A DNA stretch of 64,000 nt, from contig CP136064.1 of the NCBI GenBank assembly GCA_032622095.1, positions 138,277,954-138,341,953 of the forward strand, written 5' to 3'. Each line of letters begins with the position of its first letter. Position 1 is the stretch's first letter. The position numbers and the translations under genes were made by a program. The stretch comes from Siphonodentalium dalli (taxonomy: Eukaryota > Mollusca > Scaphopoda > Gadilida > Siphonodentaliidae). The notes under the pieces are model-generated. The model did not search any database. It worked only from the letters and a program-made list of their open reading frames with translations, and was not told the origin of the DNA. Shown here piece after piece: positions 12,347 to 24,749 of the stretch.

Positions 12347-15247
12347 TAGGGCGGCATCGCTAGTCCGAGCTGAAGACAACACCGTAAAAATTAGCGCAAT
12401 CGACCAAAAACTTACGTCACAGCACCCGATTCAAATTTTGATTTTTGGGTATCCTGCAAGGTGCTCACCTTGCCCTGATTTCTTTGAAAAAGGCGAATAG
12501 ATCCAAAACGACTCTACCGATTGCCTTGATTTTTTGTACTAACATAGCTCCCGTCCGTCGCTATTGACTGGACTGGGTGCGGAGTTCGTCCGACCTTGAC
12601 CTTGGACGAAGAATCGGTTAACGCTCTTTGAAAAACTTTTTTCTTCTGAATTTGACCAAATTCATAGGGCGGCATCGCTAGTCCGAACTGAAGACAACGC
12701 CGTAAAAAAATAGCGCAATCGAACAAAAACTGACGTCACAGCACCCGATTCAAATTTTGACTTTTGGGCATCCTGCAAGGTGCTGATCTTGCCCTGATTT
12801 CTTTGAAAAAGGCGAATAGATCCAAAACGACTCTACCGATTGCCTTGATATTTTGTACGTACATAGCTCCCTCCTTGGCTATTGACTGGACTGGGTGCGG
12901 AGTTCGTCCGACCTTGACCTTGGACGAAGAATCGGTTAACGCTCTTTGAAAAACTTTTTTCTTCTGAATTTGACCAAATTCATAGGGCGGCATCGCTAGT
13001 CCGAACTGAAGACAACGCCGTAAAAAAAATAGCGCAATCGAACAAAAACTGACGTCACAGCACCCGATTCAAATTTTGACGTGTGGGTATCCTGCAAGGA
13101 GGGCGCCTTGCCCTGATTTCTTTGAAAAAGGCGAATAGATCCAAAACCACTCTACCGATTGCCTTGATTTTACGTACGTACATAGCTCCCGTCCTTGGCT
13201 ATTGACTGGACTGGGTGCGGAGTTCGTCCGACCTTGACCTTGGCACAAAACGCTCTTCATGTTGATTACTGTTGTGTGCGCATCTCCTCCAGAACGGCTT
13301 AAGATATCGAGTTCGGACTTGCTCTATTAGCTTCGTCTTCTCATGCGCTACACGAACACAAAAAATGGTTCACCTTGGTAAACATTGAAGTATCGAAATT
13401 GCAGTGCAATTTCAATTTCATTCTAGTTATACTTCAATGTGTTAACATTGAAGTATATTGTAATTCTTATTTTTACTATTTATTATTATTATTATTATTA
13501 TAAAACACCTTATATCTCAGAAACCGCCAGGTCGATTGATTTGATATTTCCTACACATATACATACACGAAAAGTTAATTTTATGCACTTACCGCTATTT
13601 TTGTATGACCTTGACCTTTGCACTAAACGCCCTTCATGTGTATTACCGTTGTTCACGTATCTCTTCCGGAATGGCTTGAGATATCGAGTTCGGACTTGCA
13701 TTATTAGTTTCTTCTCATCATGTGCTACAAACACGCGAAAAATGGTATGGATAGCGCTTCCGGTTCGAAAGTTCGGTATTGGTCGAAGAATCGGTTAACG
13801 CTCTTTGAAAAACTGTTTTCTTCTGAATTTGACCAAATTCATAGGGCGGCATCGCTAGTCCGAACTGAAGACAGCGTCGTAAAAAATAGCGCAATCGACC
13901 AAAAACTGACGTCACAGCACCCGATTCAAATTTTGACTTTTGCGTATCCTGCAAGGTGCCAGCCTTGCCCTGATTTCTTTGAAAAAGGCGAATAGATCCA
14001 AAACGACTGAACCGATTGCCTTGATTTTGATATTTCCTACTCATATACATCCACGAAAAGTTAGTTTTATGCACTTACCGCTATTTTTGTCAGACCTTGA
14101 CCTTGACCGTCGCCAGTAATTTTGTTGCAAAAAATAGTTCGTCCTAATTTGACCAAACTCACAGTGTGGTATCGCATGGCAAAGGCGATTAAGATGCAAT
14201 ATAAACTAGGTCACAGCACCCGATTCAAATTTTGACGTGTGGGTATCCTGCAAGGTGTCGCCTTGACCTGATTTCTTTGAAAAAGGCGAATAGATCCAAA
14301 ACGACTCTATCGATTGCCTTGATTTTACGTACGTACATAGCTTCCGTCCTTGGCTATTGACTGGACTCAGTGCGGAGTTCGTCCGACCTTGACCTTGGCA
14401 CAAAACGCTCTTCATGTTGATTACTGTTGTGTGCGCATCTCCTCCAGAACGGCTTGAGATATCGAGTTCGGACTTGCTCTATTAGGTTCGTCTTCTCATG
14501 CGCTACACGCACACAAAAATGGTTCACCTTGGTAAACATTGAAGTATCGAAATTGCAGTGCAATTTCAATTTCATTCTAGTTATACTTCAATGTGTTAAC
14601 ATATACATACACGAAAAGTTAGTTTTATGCACTTACCGCTATTTTTGTATGACCTTGACCTTTGCACTAAACGCTCTTCATGTGTATTACTGTTGTGCAC
14701 GTATCTCCTCCGGAAGGGCTTGAGCTATCGAGTTCGGACTTGCATTATTTGTTTCCTCTCATCATGTGCTACAAACACGCGAAAAAATGGCATGGATAGC
14801 ACTTCCGGTTCTAAAGTTCGGTATGGTCGAACGCTCTTTAAAAAACTGTTTTCTTCTGAATTTGACCAAATTCACAGGGCGGCATCGCTAGTCCGAACTG
14901 AAGACAACGCCGTAAAAAAAATAGCGCAATCGAACAAAAACTGACGTCACAGCACCCGATTCACATATACATACACGAAAAGTTAGTTTTATGCACTTAC
15001 CGCTCTTCGTGTGTATTACTGTTGTGCACGTATCTCCTCCGGAAGGGCTTGAGCTATCGAGTTCGGACTTGCATTATTTGTTTCCTCTCATCATGTGCTA
15101 CAAACACGCGAAAAAATGGCATGGATAGCACTTCCGGTTCTAAAGTTCGGTATGGTCGAACGCTCTTTAAAAAACTGTTTTCTTCTGAATTTGACCAAAT
15201 TCACAGGGTGGCATCGCTAGTCCGAACTGAAGACAACGCCGTAAAAA
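12347..15247 (+). repeat. Mixed monomers with truncated units
   Basis: Short monomers run to about 13,060. A long unit with hairpin and (TTA)n tract (about 13,480-13,502) follows, then a copy related to the 787-bp unit. Three abrupt joins are visible. At about 14,210 a diverged monomer breaks into CACAGCACCCG. At about 14,600 GTTAACAT runs into ATACATACACG. At about 14,963 CCCGATTCA runs into CATATACATACACG. At about 15,003 TTACCGCT runs into CTTCGTGTG. The joins share 2-4 bases between the partners. Confidence 0.8.
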
Positions 15248-17297
15248 TTAGCGGAATCGACCAAAAACTGACGTCACAGCACCCGATTCAAATTTTGACT
15301 TTTGCGTATCCTGCAAGGTGCCAGCCTTGCCCTGATTTCTTTGAAAAAGGCGAATAGATCCAAAACGACTGAACCGATTGCCTTGATTTTGATATTTCCT
15401 ACTCATATACATCCACGAAAAGTTAGTTTTATGCACTTACCGCTATTTTTGTCCGACCTTGACCTTGACCGTCGCCAGTAATTTTGTTGCAAAAAATAGT
15501 TCGTCCTAATTTGACCAAACTCACAGTGTGGTATCGCATGGCAAAGGCGATTAAGATGCAATATAAACTAGGTCAATCGGTCAAAAAATGGCGGAGTAAT
15601 GGCGGTTTGATTATAGCCACATTTAAACTTGATTGAAGCTTGGATCTCTTATGGGTCAAAAATTGAACGCCCGATTAGAATGATTTTTTGTACATATATA
15701 GCGTTCGTCCATAGATATTAACCCGACTGGGTATGAATTTCGTACGACCTTGACCTTTGCACTAAACGCTCTTCATGTGTATTACTGTTGTTCACGTATC
15801 TCCTCCGAAACGGCTTGAGGTATTGAGTTCGGACTTGCATTATTAGTTTCCTCCCATCAAGTGCTACAAACATGCGAAAAATGGTATGGATAGCACTTCC
15901 GGTTCGAAAGATCGGTATTTGTCGAAGAATCGGTTAAAGCTCTTTTAAAAACTTTTTTCTACTGAATTTGACCAAATTCATAGGGCGGCATCGCTAGTCC
16001 GAACGGAAGACAACGCCGTAAAAATTAGCACAATCGACCAAAAACTGACGTCACAGCACCCGATTCAAATTTTGACTTTTGGGTATCCTGCAAGGTGGGG
16101 GGCCTTGCCCTGATTTCTTTGAAAAAGGCGAATAAATCGAAAACGACTCTGCCGATTGCCTTGATTTTTTGGACGCACATAGCTCCCGTCCTTGGCTATT
16201 AACTGGACTGGGTGCGGAGTTCGTCCGACCTTGACCTTTGCACTAAACGCTCTTCATGTGTATTACTGTTGTGTACGTATCTCCTCCGGAACGGCTTGAG
16301 ATATCGAGTTCGGACTTGCATTATTAGTTTCCTCTCATCATGTGCTACAAACACTCGAAAAATGGTATGGATAGCACTTCTTCTGAATTTGACCAAATTC
16401 ATAGGGCGGCATCGCTAGTCCGAACTAAAGACAACGCCGTAAAAAATAGCGCAATCGAACAAAAACTGACGTCACAACACCCGATTCAAATTTTGACTTT
16501 TGGGTATCCTGCAAGATGATAGCCTTGCCCTGATTTCTTTGAAAAAGGCGAATAGATCCAAAACGACTCTATCGATTGCCTTGGTTTTTTGTACGTACAT
16601 AGCTCCCGTTCTTGGCTATTGACTGGACTGGGTGCGGAGTTCGTCCGACCTTGACCTTGACACAAAACGCTCTTCATTTTGATTACTGTTGTGTGCGCAT
16701 CTCCTCCAGAACAGCTTGAGATATCGAGTTCGGACTTGCTCTATTAGGTTCGTCTTCTCATGCGCTACACGCACACCAAAAATGGTTCACCTTGGTAAAC
16801 ATTGAAGTATCGAAATTGCAGTGCAATTTCAATTTCATTCTAGTTATTATACTTCAATGTGTTAACATTGAAGTATATTGTAATTCTTATTTTTATTTTT
16901 TTTTATTATTATTATTATTATTATAAAACACCTTTAATCTCAGAAACCGCCAGGTCGATTGATTTGATATTTCCTACACATATACATACACGAAAAGTTA
17001 GTTTTATGCACTTACCGCTATTTTTGTATGACCTTGACCTTTGCACTAAACGCTCTTCATGTGTATTACTGTTGTGCACGTATCTCCTCCGGAAGGGCTT
17101 GAGCTATCGAGTTCGGACTTGCATTATTTGTTTCCTCTCATCATGTGCTACAAACACGCGAAAAAATGGCATGGATAGCACTTCCGGTTCTAAAGTTCGG
17201 TATGGTCGAACGCTCTTTAAAAAACTGTTTTCTTCTGAATTTGACCAAATTCACAGGGCGGCATCGCTAGTCCGAACTGAAGACAACGCCGTAAAAA
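15248..17297 (+). repeat. 2050-bp higher-order unit, copy 1
   Basis: It is bounded by the recurring AGCGGAATCGACC landmark (15,248 and 17,298). It contains, in order, a simple monomer, a diverged sister monomer, the GGTGGGGGGCCTTG variant, a short truncated ACTTCTTCTGAATT junction and a long unit with hairpin and (TTA)n. The following unit is nearly identical. Confidence 0.9.
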
Positions 17298-19347
17298 TTA
17301 GCGGAATCGACCAAAAACTGACGTCACAGCACCCGATTCAAATTTTGACTTTTGCGTATCCTGCAAGGTGCCAGCCTTGCCCTGATTTCTTTGAAAAAGG
17401 CGAATAGATCCAAAACGACTGAACCGATTGCCTTGATTTTGATATTTCCTACTCATATACATCCACGAAAAGTTAGTTTTATGCACTTACCGCTATTTTT
17501 GTCCGACCTTGACCTTGACCGTCGCCAGTAATTTTGTTGCAAAAAATAGTTCGTCCTAATTTGACCAAACTCACAGTGTGGTATCGCATGGCAAAGGCGA
17601 TTAAGATGCAATATAAACTAGGTCAATCGGTCAAAAAATGGCGGAGTAATGGCGGTTTGATTATAGCCACATTTAAACTTGATTGAAGCTTGGATCTCTT
17701 ATGGGTCAAAAATTGAACGCCCGATTAGAATGATTTTTTGTACATATATAGCGTTCGTCCATAGATATTAACCCGACTGGGTATGAATTTCGTACGACCT
17801 TGACCTTTGCACTAAACGCTCTTCATGTGTATTACTGTTGTTCACGTATCTCCTCCGAAACGGCTTGAGGTATTGAGTTCGGACTTGCATTATTAGTTTC
17901 CTCCCATCAAGTGCTACAAACATGCGAAAAATGGTATGGATAGCACTTCCGGTTCGAAAGATCGGTATTTGTCGAAGAATCGGTTAAAGCTCTTTTAAAA
18001 ACTTTTTTCTACTGAATTTGACCAAATTCATAGGGCGGCATCGCTAGTCCGAACGGAAGACAACGCCGTAAAAATTAGCACAATCGACCAAAAACTGACG
18101 TCACAGCACCCGATTCAAATTTTGACTTTTGGGTATCCTGCAAGGTGGGGGGCCTTGCCCTGATTTCTTTGAAAAAGGCGAATAAATCGAAAACGACTCT
18201 GCCGATTGCCTTGATTTTTTGGACGCACATAGCTCCCGTCCTTGGCTATTAACTGGACTGGGTGCGGAGTTCGTCCGACCTTGACCTTTGCACTAAACGC
18301 TCTTCATGTGTATTACTGTTGTGTACGTATCTCCTCCGGAACGGCTTGAGATATCGAGTTCGGACTTGCATTATTAGTTTCCTCTCATCATGTGCTACAA
18401 ACACTCGAAAAATGGTATGGATAGCACTTCTTCTGAATTTGACCAAATTCATAGGGCGGCATCGCTAGTCCGAACTAAAGACAACGCCGTAAAAAATAGC
18501 GCAATCGAACAAAAACTGACGTCACAACACCCGATTCAAATTTTGACTTTTGGGTATCCTGCAAGATGATAGCCTTGCCCTGATTTCTTTGAAAAAGGCG
18601 AATAGATCCAAAACGACTCTATCGATTGCCTTGGTTTTTTGTACGTACATAGCTCCCGTTCTTGGCTATTGACTGGACTGGGTGCGGAGTTCGTCCGACC
18701 TTGACCTTGACACAAAACGCTCTTCATTTTGATTACTGTTGTGTGCGCATCTCCTCCAGAACAGCTTGAGATATCGAGTTCGGACTTGCTCTATTAGGTT
18801 CGTCTTCTCATGCGCTACACGCACACCAAAAATGGTTCACCTTGGTAAACATTGAAGTATCGAAATTGCAGTGCAATTTCAATTTCATTCTAGTTATTAT
18901 ACTTCAATGTGTTAACATTGAAGTATATTGTAATTCTTATTTTTATTTTTTTTTATTATTATTATTATTATTATAAAACACCTTTAATCTCAGAAACCGC
19001 CAGGTCGATTGATTTGATATTTCCTACACATATACATACACGAAAAGTTAGTTTTATGCACTTACCGCTATTTTTGTATGACCTTGACCTTTGCACTAAA
19101 CGCTCTTCATGTGTATTACTGTTGTGCACGTATCTCCTCCGGAAGGGCTTGAGCTATCGAGTTCGGACTTGCATTATTTGTTTCCTCTCATCATGTGCTA
19201 CAAACACGCGAAAAAATGGCATGGATAGCACTTCCGGTTCTAAAGTTCGGTATGGTCGAACGCTCTTTAAAAAACTGTTTTCTTCTGAATTTGACCAAAT
19301 TCACAGGGCGGCATCGCTAGTCCGAACTGAAGACAACGCCGTAAAAA
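17298..19347 (+). repeat. 2050-bp higher-order unit, copy 2
   Basis: It repeats the preceding unit at an offset of 2050 bp with very few differences. It is also the first part of a 4712-bp super-unit (17,298-22,009) whose second copy begins at 22,010. Confidence 0.9.
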
Positions 19348-22009
19348 TTAGCGGAATCGACCAAAAACTGACGTCACAGCACCCGATTCAAATTTTGACT
19401 TTTGCGTATCCTGCAAGGTGCCAGCCTTGCCCTGATTTCTTTGAAAAAGGCGAATAGATCCAAAACGACTGAACCGATTGCCTTGATTTTGATATTTCCT
19501 ACTCATATACATCCACGAAAAGTTAGTTTTATGCACTTACCGCTATTTTTGTCCGACCTTGACCTTGACCGTCGCCAGTAATTTTGTTGCAAAAAATAGT
19601 TCGTCCTAATTTAACCAAACTCACATGGTGGCATCGCATGGCAAAGACGATTAAGATTCAATATAAACTAGGTCAATCGGTCAAAAAATGGCGGAGTAAT
19701 GGCGGTTTGATTATAGCCACATTTAACTTTTATTGAGCTTGGATCTCTTATGGGTCAAAAATTTATCGACCGATTAGAATGATTTTTGGTACATATATAT
19801 CGTTCGTCCTTAGCTATTAACCCGACTGTGTGTGAATTTCGTACGACCTTGACCTTTGCACTAAACGCTCTTTATATGTATTACTGTTGTGTACGTATCT
19901 CCCCCGGAACGGCTAGAGATATCGAGTTCGGACTTGCATTATTAGTTTCCTCTCATCATGTGCTAAAAACACGCGAAAAATGGTTTGGATAGCACTTCCG
20001 GTTCGAAAGATCGGTATTGGTCGAAGAATCGGTTAACGCTCTTTGAAAAACTTTTTTCTTCTGAATTTGACCAAATTCATAAGGCGGCATCGCTAGTCCG
20101 AACTGAAGACAGCGCCGTAAAATTTAGCGAAAAAAATTACGTCACAGCACCCGATTCAAATTTTGACTTTTGGGTATCCTGCAAGGTGCAAACCTTGCCC
20201 TGATTTCTTTGAAAAAGGCGAATAGATCCAAAACGACTCTACCGATTGCCTTGATTTTTTGTACGTACATAGCTCCCGTCCTTGGCTATTGACTGGACTG
20301 GGTGCGGAGTTCGTCCGATCTTGACCTTGGACGAAAAATCGGTTAACGCTCTTTGAAAAACTTTTTTCTTCTGAATTTGACCAAATTGACTCACAGGGTG
20401 ATATCGCATGGCAAAGACGATTAATATTCAATATAAACTAGGTCAATCGGTCAAAAAATGGCGGAGTAATGGCGGTTTTATTATAGCCACATTTAAACTA
20501 GTTTGAACTTTCAGTGAGCTTGGATCTCTTATGGGTCAAAAATTGATTGACCGATTAGAATGATTTTTGGTACATATATAGCGTTCGTCCTTAGCTATTA
20601 ACCCGACTGGGTGTGAATTTCGTATGGCCTTGACCTTTGCACTAAATATCGAGTTCGGATTTGCTCTATTAGCTTCGTCTTCTCATGCGCTACACGCACA
20701 CAAATGGTTCACCTTGGTAAACATTGAAGTATCGAAATTGCAGTGCAATTTCAATTTCATTCTAGTTATTATTATTATTATTATAAAACACCTTTAATCT
20801 CAGAAACCGCCAAGTCAATTGATTTGATATTTCCTACACATATACATACACGAAAAGTTAGTTTTATGCACTTACCGCTATTTTTGTATGACCTTGACCT
20901 TTGCACTAAACGCTCTTCATGTGTATTACTGTTGTGCACGTATCTCCTCCGGAACGGCTTGAGCTATCGAGTTCGGACTTGCATTATTAAGTTCCTCTCA
21001 TCATGTGCTACAAACACGCGAAAAAATGGTATAGATAGCACTTCCGGTTCGAAAGTTCGGTATGGTCAAACGCTCTTGAAAAAACTTTTTTCTTCTGAAT
21101 TTGACCAAATTTATAGGGCGGATTCGGTAGTCCGAACTGAAGACAGCGCCGTAAAAATTAGCGCAATCGAACAAAAACTGACGTCACAACACCCGATTCA
21201 AATTTTGACTTTTGGGTATCCTGCAAGATGATAGCCTTGCCCTGATTTCTTTGAAAAAGGCGAATAGATCCAAAACGACTCTATCGATTGCCTTGGTTTT
21301 TTGTACGTACATAGCTCCCGTTCTTGGCTATTGACTGGACTGGGTGCGGAGTTCGTCCGACCTTGACCTTGACACAAAACGCTCTTCATTTTGATTACTG
21401 TTGTGTGCGCATCTCCTCCAGAACAGCTTGAGATATCGAGTTCGGACTTGCTCTATTAGGTTCGTCTTCTCATGCGCTACACGCACACCAAAAATGGTTC
21501 ACCTTGGTAAACATTGAAGTATCGAAATTGCAGTGCAATTTCAATTTCATTCTAGTTATTATACTTCAATGTGTTAACATTGAAGTATATTGTAATTCTT
21601 ATTTTTATTTTTTTTTATTATTATTATTATTATTATAAAACACCTTTAATCTCAGAAACCGCCAGGTCGATTGATTTGATATTTCCTACACATATACATA
21701 CACGAAAAGTTAGTTTTATGCACTTACCGCTATTTTTGTATGACCTTGACCTTTGCACTAAACGCTCTTCGTGTGTATTACTGTTGTGCACGTATCTCCT
21801 CCGGAAGGGCTTGAGCTATCGAGTTCGGACTTGCATTATTTGTTTCCTCTCATCATGTGCTACAAACACGCGAAAAAATGGCATGGATAGCACTTCCGGT
21901 TCTAAAGTTCGGTATGGTCGAACGCTCTTTAAAAAACTGTTTTCTTCTGAATTTGACCAAATTCACAGGGTGGCATCGCTAGTCCGAACTGAAGACAACG
22001 CCGTAAAAA
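19348..22009 (+). repeat. 2662-bp higher-order unit
   Basis: It starts like the 2050-bp units. It then changes in the sister monomer (TTAACCAAACTCACATGGTGGC instead of the TTGACC/GTGTGG form, at about 19,611) and carries about 1.6 kb of different monomers. The 2050-bp pattern returns at about 21,170. The part up to 21,170 recurs at 24,060-25,882, an offset of 4712 bp. Confidence 0.88.
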
Positions 22010-24059
22010 TTAGCGGAATCGACCAAAAACTGACGTCACAGCACCCGATTCAAATTTTGACTTTTGCGTATCCTGCAAGGTGCCAGCCTTGCCCTGATTT
22101 CTTTGAAAAAGGCGAATAGATCCAAAACGACTGAACCGATTGCCTTGATTTTGATATTTCCTACTCATATACATCCACGAAAAGTTAGTTTTATGCACTT
22201 ACCGCTATTTTTGTCCGACCTTGACCTTGACCGTCGCCAGTAATTTTGTTGCAAAAAATAGTTCGTCCTAATTTGACCAAACTCACAGTGTGGTATCGCA
22301 TGGCAAAGGCGATTAAGATGCAATATAAACTAGGTCAATCGGTCAAAAAATGGCGGAGTAATGGCGGTTTGATTATAGCCACATTTAAACTTGATTGAAG
22401 CTTGGATCTCTTATGGGTCAAAAATTGAACGCCCGATTAGAATGATTTTTTGTACATATATAGCGTTCGTCCATAGATATTAACCCGACTGGGTATGAAT
22501 TTCGTACGACCTTGACCTTTGCACTAAACGCTCTTCATGTGTATTACTGTTGTTCACGTATCTCCTCCGAAACGGCTTGAGGTATTGAGTTCGGACTTGC
22601 ATTATTAGTTTCCTCCCATCAAGTGCTACAAACATGCGAAAAATGGTATGGATAGCACTTCCGGTTCGAAAGATCGGTATTTGTCGAAGAATCGGTTAAA
22701 GCTCTTTTAAAAACTTTTTTCTACTGAATTTGACCAAATTCATAGGGCGGCATCGCTAGTCCGAACGGAAGACAACGCCGTAAAAATTAGCACAATCGAC
22801 CAAAAACTGACGTCACAGCACCCGATTCAAATTTTGACTTTTGGGTATCCTGCAAGGTGGGGGGCCTTGCCCTGATTTCTTTGAAAAAGGCGAATAAATC
22901 GAAAACGACTCTGCCGATTGCCTTGATTTTTTGGACGCACATAGCTCCCGTCCTTGGCTATTAACTGGACTGGGTGCGGAGTTCGTCCGACCTTGACCTT
23001 TGCACTAAACGCTCTTCATGTGTATTACTGTTGTGTACGTATCTCCTCCGGAACGGCTTGAGATATCGAGTTCGGACTTGCATTATTAGTTTCCTCTCAT
23101 CATGTGCTACAAACACTCGAAAAATGGTATGGATAGCACTTCTTCTGAATTTGACCAAATTCATAGGGCGGCATCGCTAGTCCGAACTAAAGACAACGCC
23201 GTAAAAAATAGCGCAATCGAACAAAAACTGACGTCACAACACCCGATTCAAATTTTGACTTTTGGGTATCCTGCAAGATGATAGCCTTGCCCTGATTTCT
23301 TTGAAAAAGGCGAATAGATCCAAAACGACTCTATCGATTGCCTTGGTTTTTTGTACGTACATAGCTCCCGTTCTTGGCTATTGACTGGACTGGGTGCGGA
23401 GTTCGTCCGACCTTGACCTTGACACAAAACGCTCTTCATTTTGATTACTGTTGTGTGCGCATCTCCTCCAGAACAGCTTGAGATATCGAGTTCGGACTTG
23501 CTCTATTAGGTTCGTCTTCTCATGCGCTACACGCACACCAAAAATGGTTCACCTTGGTAAACATTGAAGTATCGAAATTGCAGTGCAATTTCAATTTCAT
23601 TCTAGTTATTATACTTCAATGTGTTAACATTGAAGTATATTGTAATTCTTATTTTTATTTTTTTTTATTATTATTATTATTATTATAAAACACCTTTAAT
23701 CTCAGAAACCGCCAGGTCGATTGATTTGATATTTCCTACACATATACATACACGAAAAGTTAGTTTTATGCACTTACCGCTATTTTTGTATGACCTTGAC
23801 CTTTGCACTAAACGCTCTTCATGTGTATTACTGTTGTGCACGTATCTCCTCCGGAAGGGCTTGAGCTATCGAGTTCGGACTTGCATTATTTGTTTCCTCT
23901 CATCATGTGCTACAAACACGCGAAAAAATGGCATGGATAGCACTTCCGGTTCTAAAGTTCGGTATGGTCGAACGCTCTTTAAAAAACTGTTTTCTTCTGA
24001 ATTTGACCAAATTCACAGGGCGGCATCGCTAGTCCGAACTGAAGACAACGCCGTAAAAA
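22010..24059 (+). repeat. 2050-bp higher-order unit, copy 3
   Basis: It matches 17,298-19,347 at an offset of 4712 bp. The sequence just to its left (about 21,767-21,971) carries the CTTCGTGTG and AGGGTGGCATCGC variants. Those are shared with about 15,005-15,209 but not with the units in between. Confidence 0.9.
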
Positions 24060-24749
24060 TTAGCGGAATCGACCAAAAACTGACGTCACAGCACCCGATT
24101 CAAATTTTGACTTTTGCGTATCCTGCAAGGTGCCAGCCTTGCCCTGATTTCTTTGAAAAAGGCGAATAGATCCAAAACGACTGAACCGATTGCCTTGATT
24201 TTGATATTTCCTACTCATATACATCCACGAAAAGTTAGTTTTATGCACTTACCGCTATTTTTGTCCGACCTTGACCTTGACCGTCGCCAGTAATTTTGTT
24301 GCAAAAAATAGTTCGTCCTAATTTAACCAAACTCACATGGTGGCATCGCATGGCAAAGACGATTAAGATTCAATATAAACTAGGTCAATCGGTCAAAAAA
24401 TGGCGGAGTAATGGCGGTTTGATTATAGCCACATTTAACTTTTATTGAGCTTGGATCTCTTATGGGTCAAAAATTTATCGACCGATTAGAATGATTTTTG
24501 GTACATATATATCGTTCGTCCTTAGCTATTAACCCGACTGTGTGTGAATTTCGTACGACCTTGACCTTTGCACTAAACGCTCTTTATATGTATTACTGTT
24601 GTGTACGTATCTCCCCCGGAACGGCTAGAGATATCGAGTTCGGACTTGCATTATTAGTTTCCTCTCATCATGTGCTAAAAACACGCGAAAAATGGTTTGG
24701 ATAGCACTTCCGGTTCGAAAGATCGGTATTGGTCGAAGAATCGGTTAAC
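24060..24749 (+). repeat. Start of a second 2662-type unit
   Basis: It matches 19,348-20,037 at an offset of 4712 bp, including the ACATGGTGGCATCGC and TATATATCGTTCG variants. From about 24,750 onward the sequence also belongs to the 4.1-kb duplication described next. Confidence 0.85.

Noticed and set aside
16859-17407. Recurrent 160-182-codon open frames (also at 18,909, 21,571, 23,621, 58,499 and elsewhere), with a Tyr-rich run and a transmembrane-looking start.
   Set aside because: The Tyr run is just the (TTA)n tract read in one frame. The frames start and stop wherever monomers change, differ in length between copies, overlap other open frames on both strands, and show no codon-position pattern of substitution. 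They are by-products of a stop-poor repeat.
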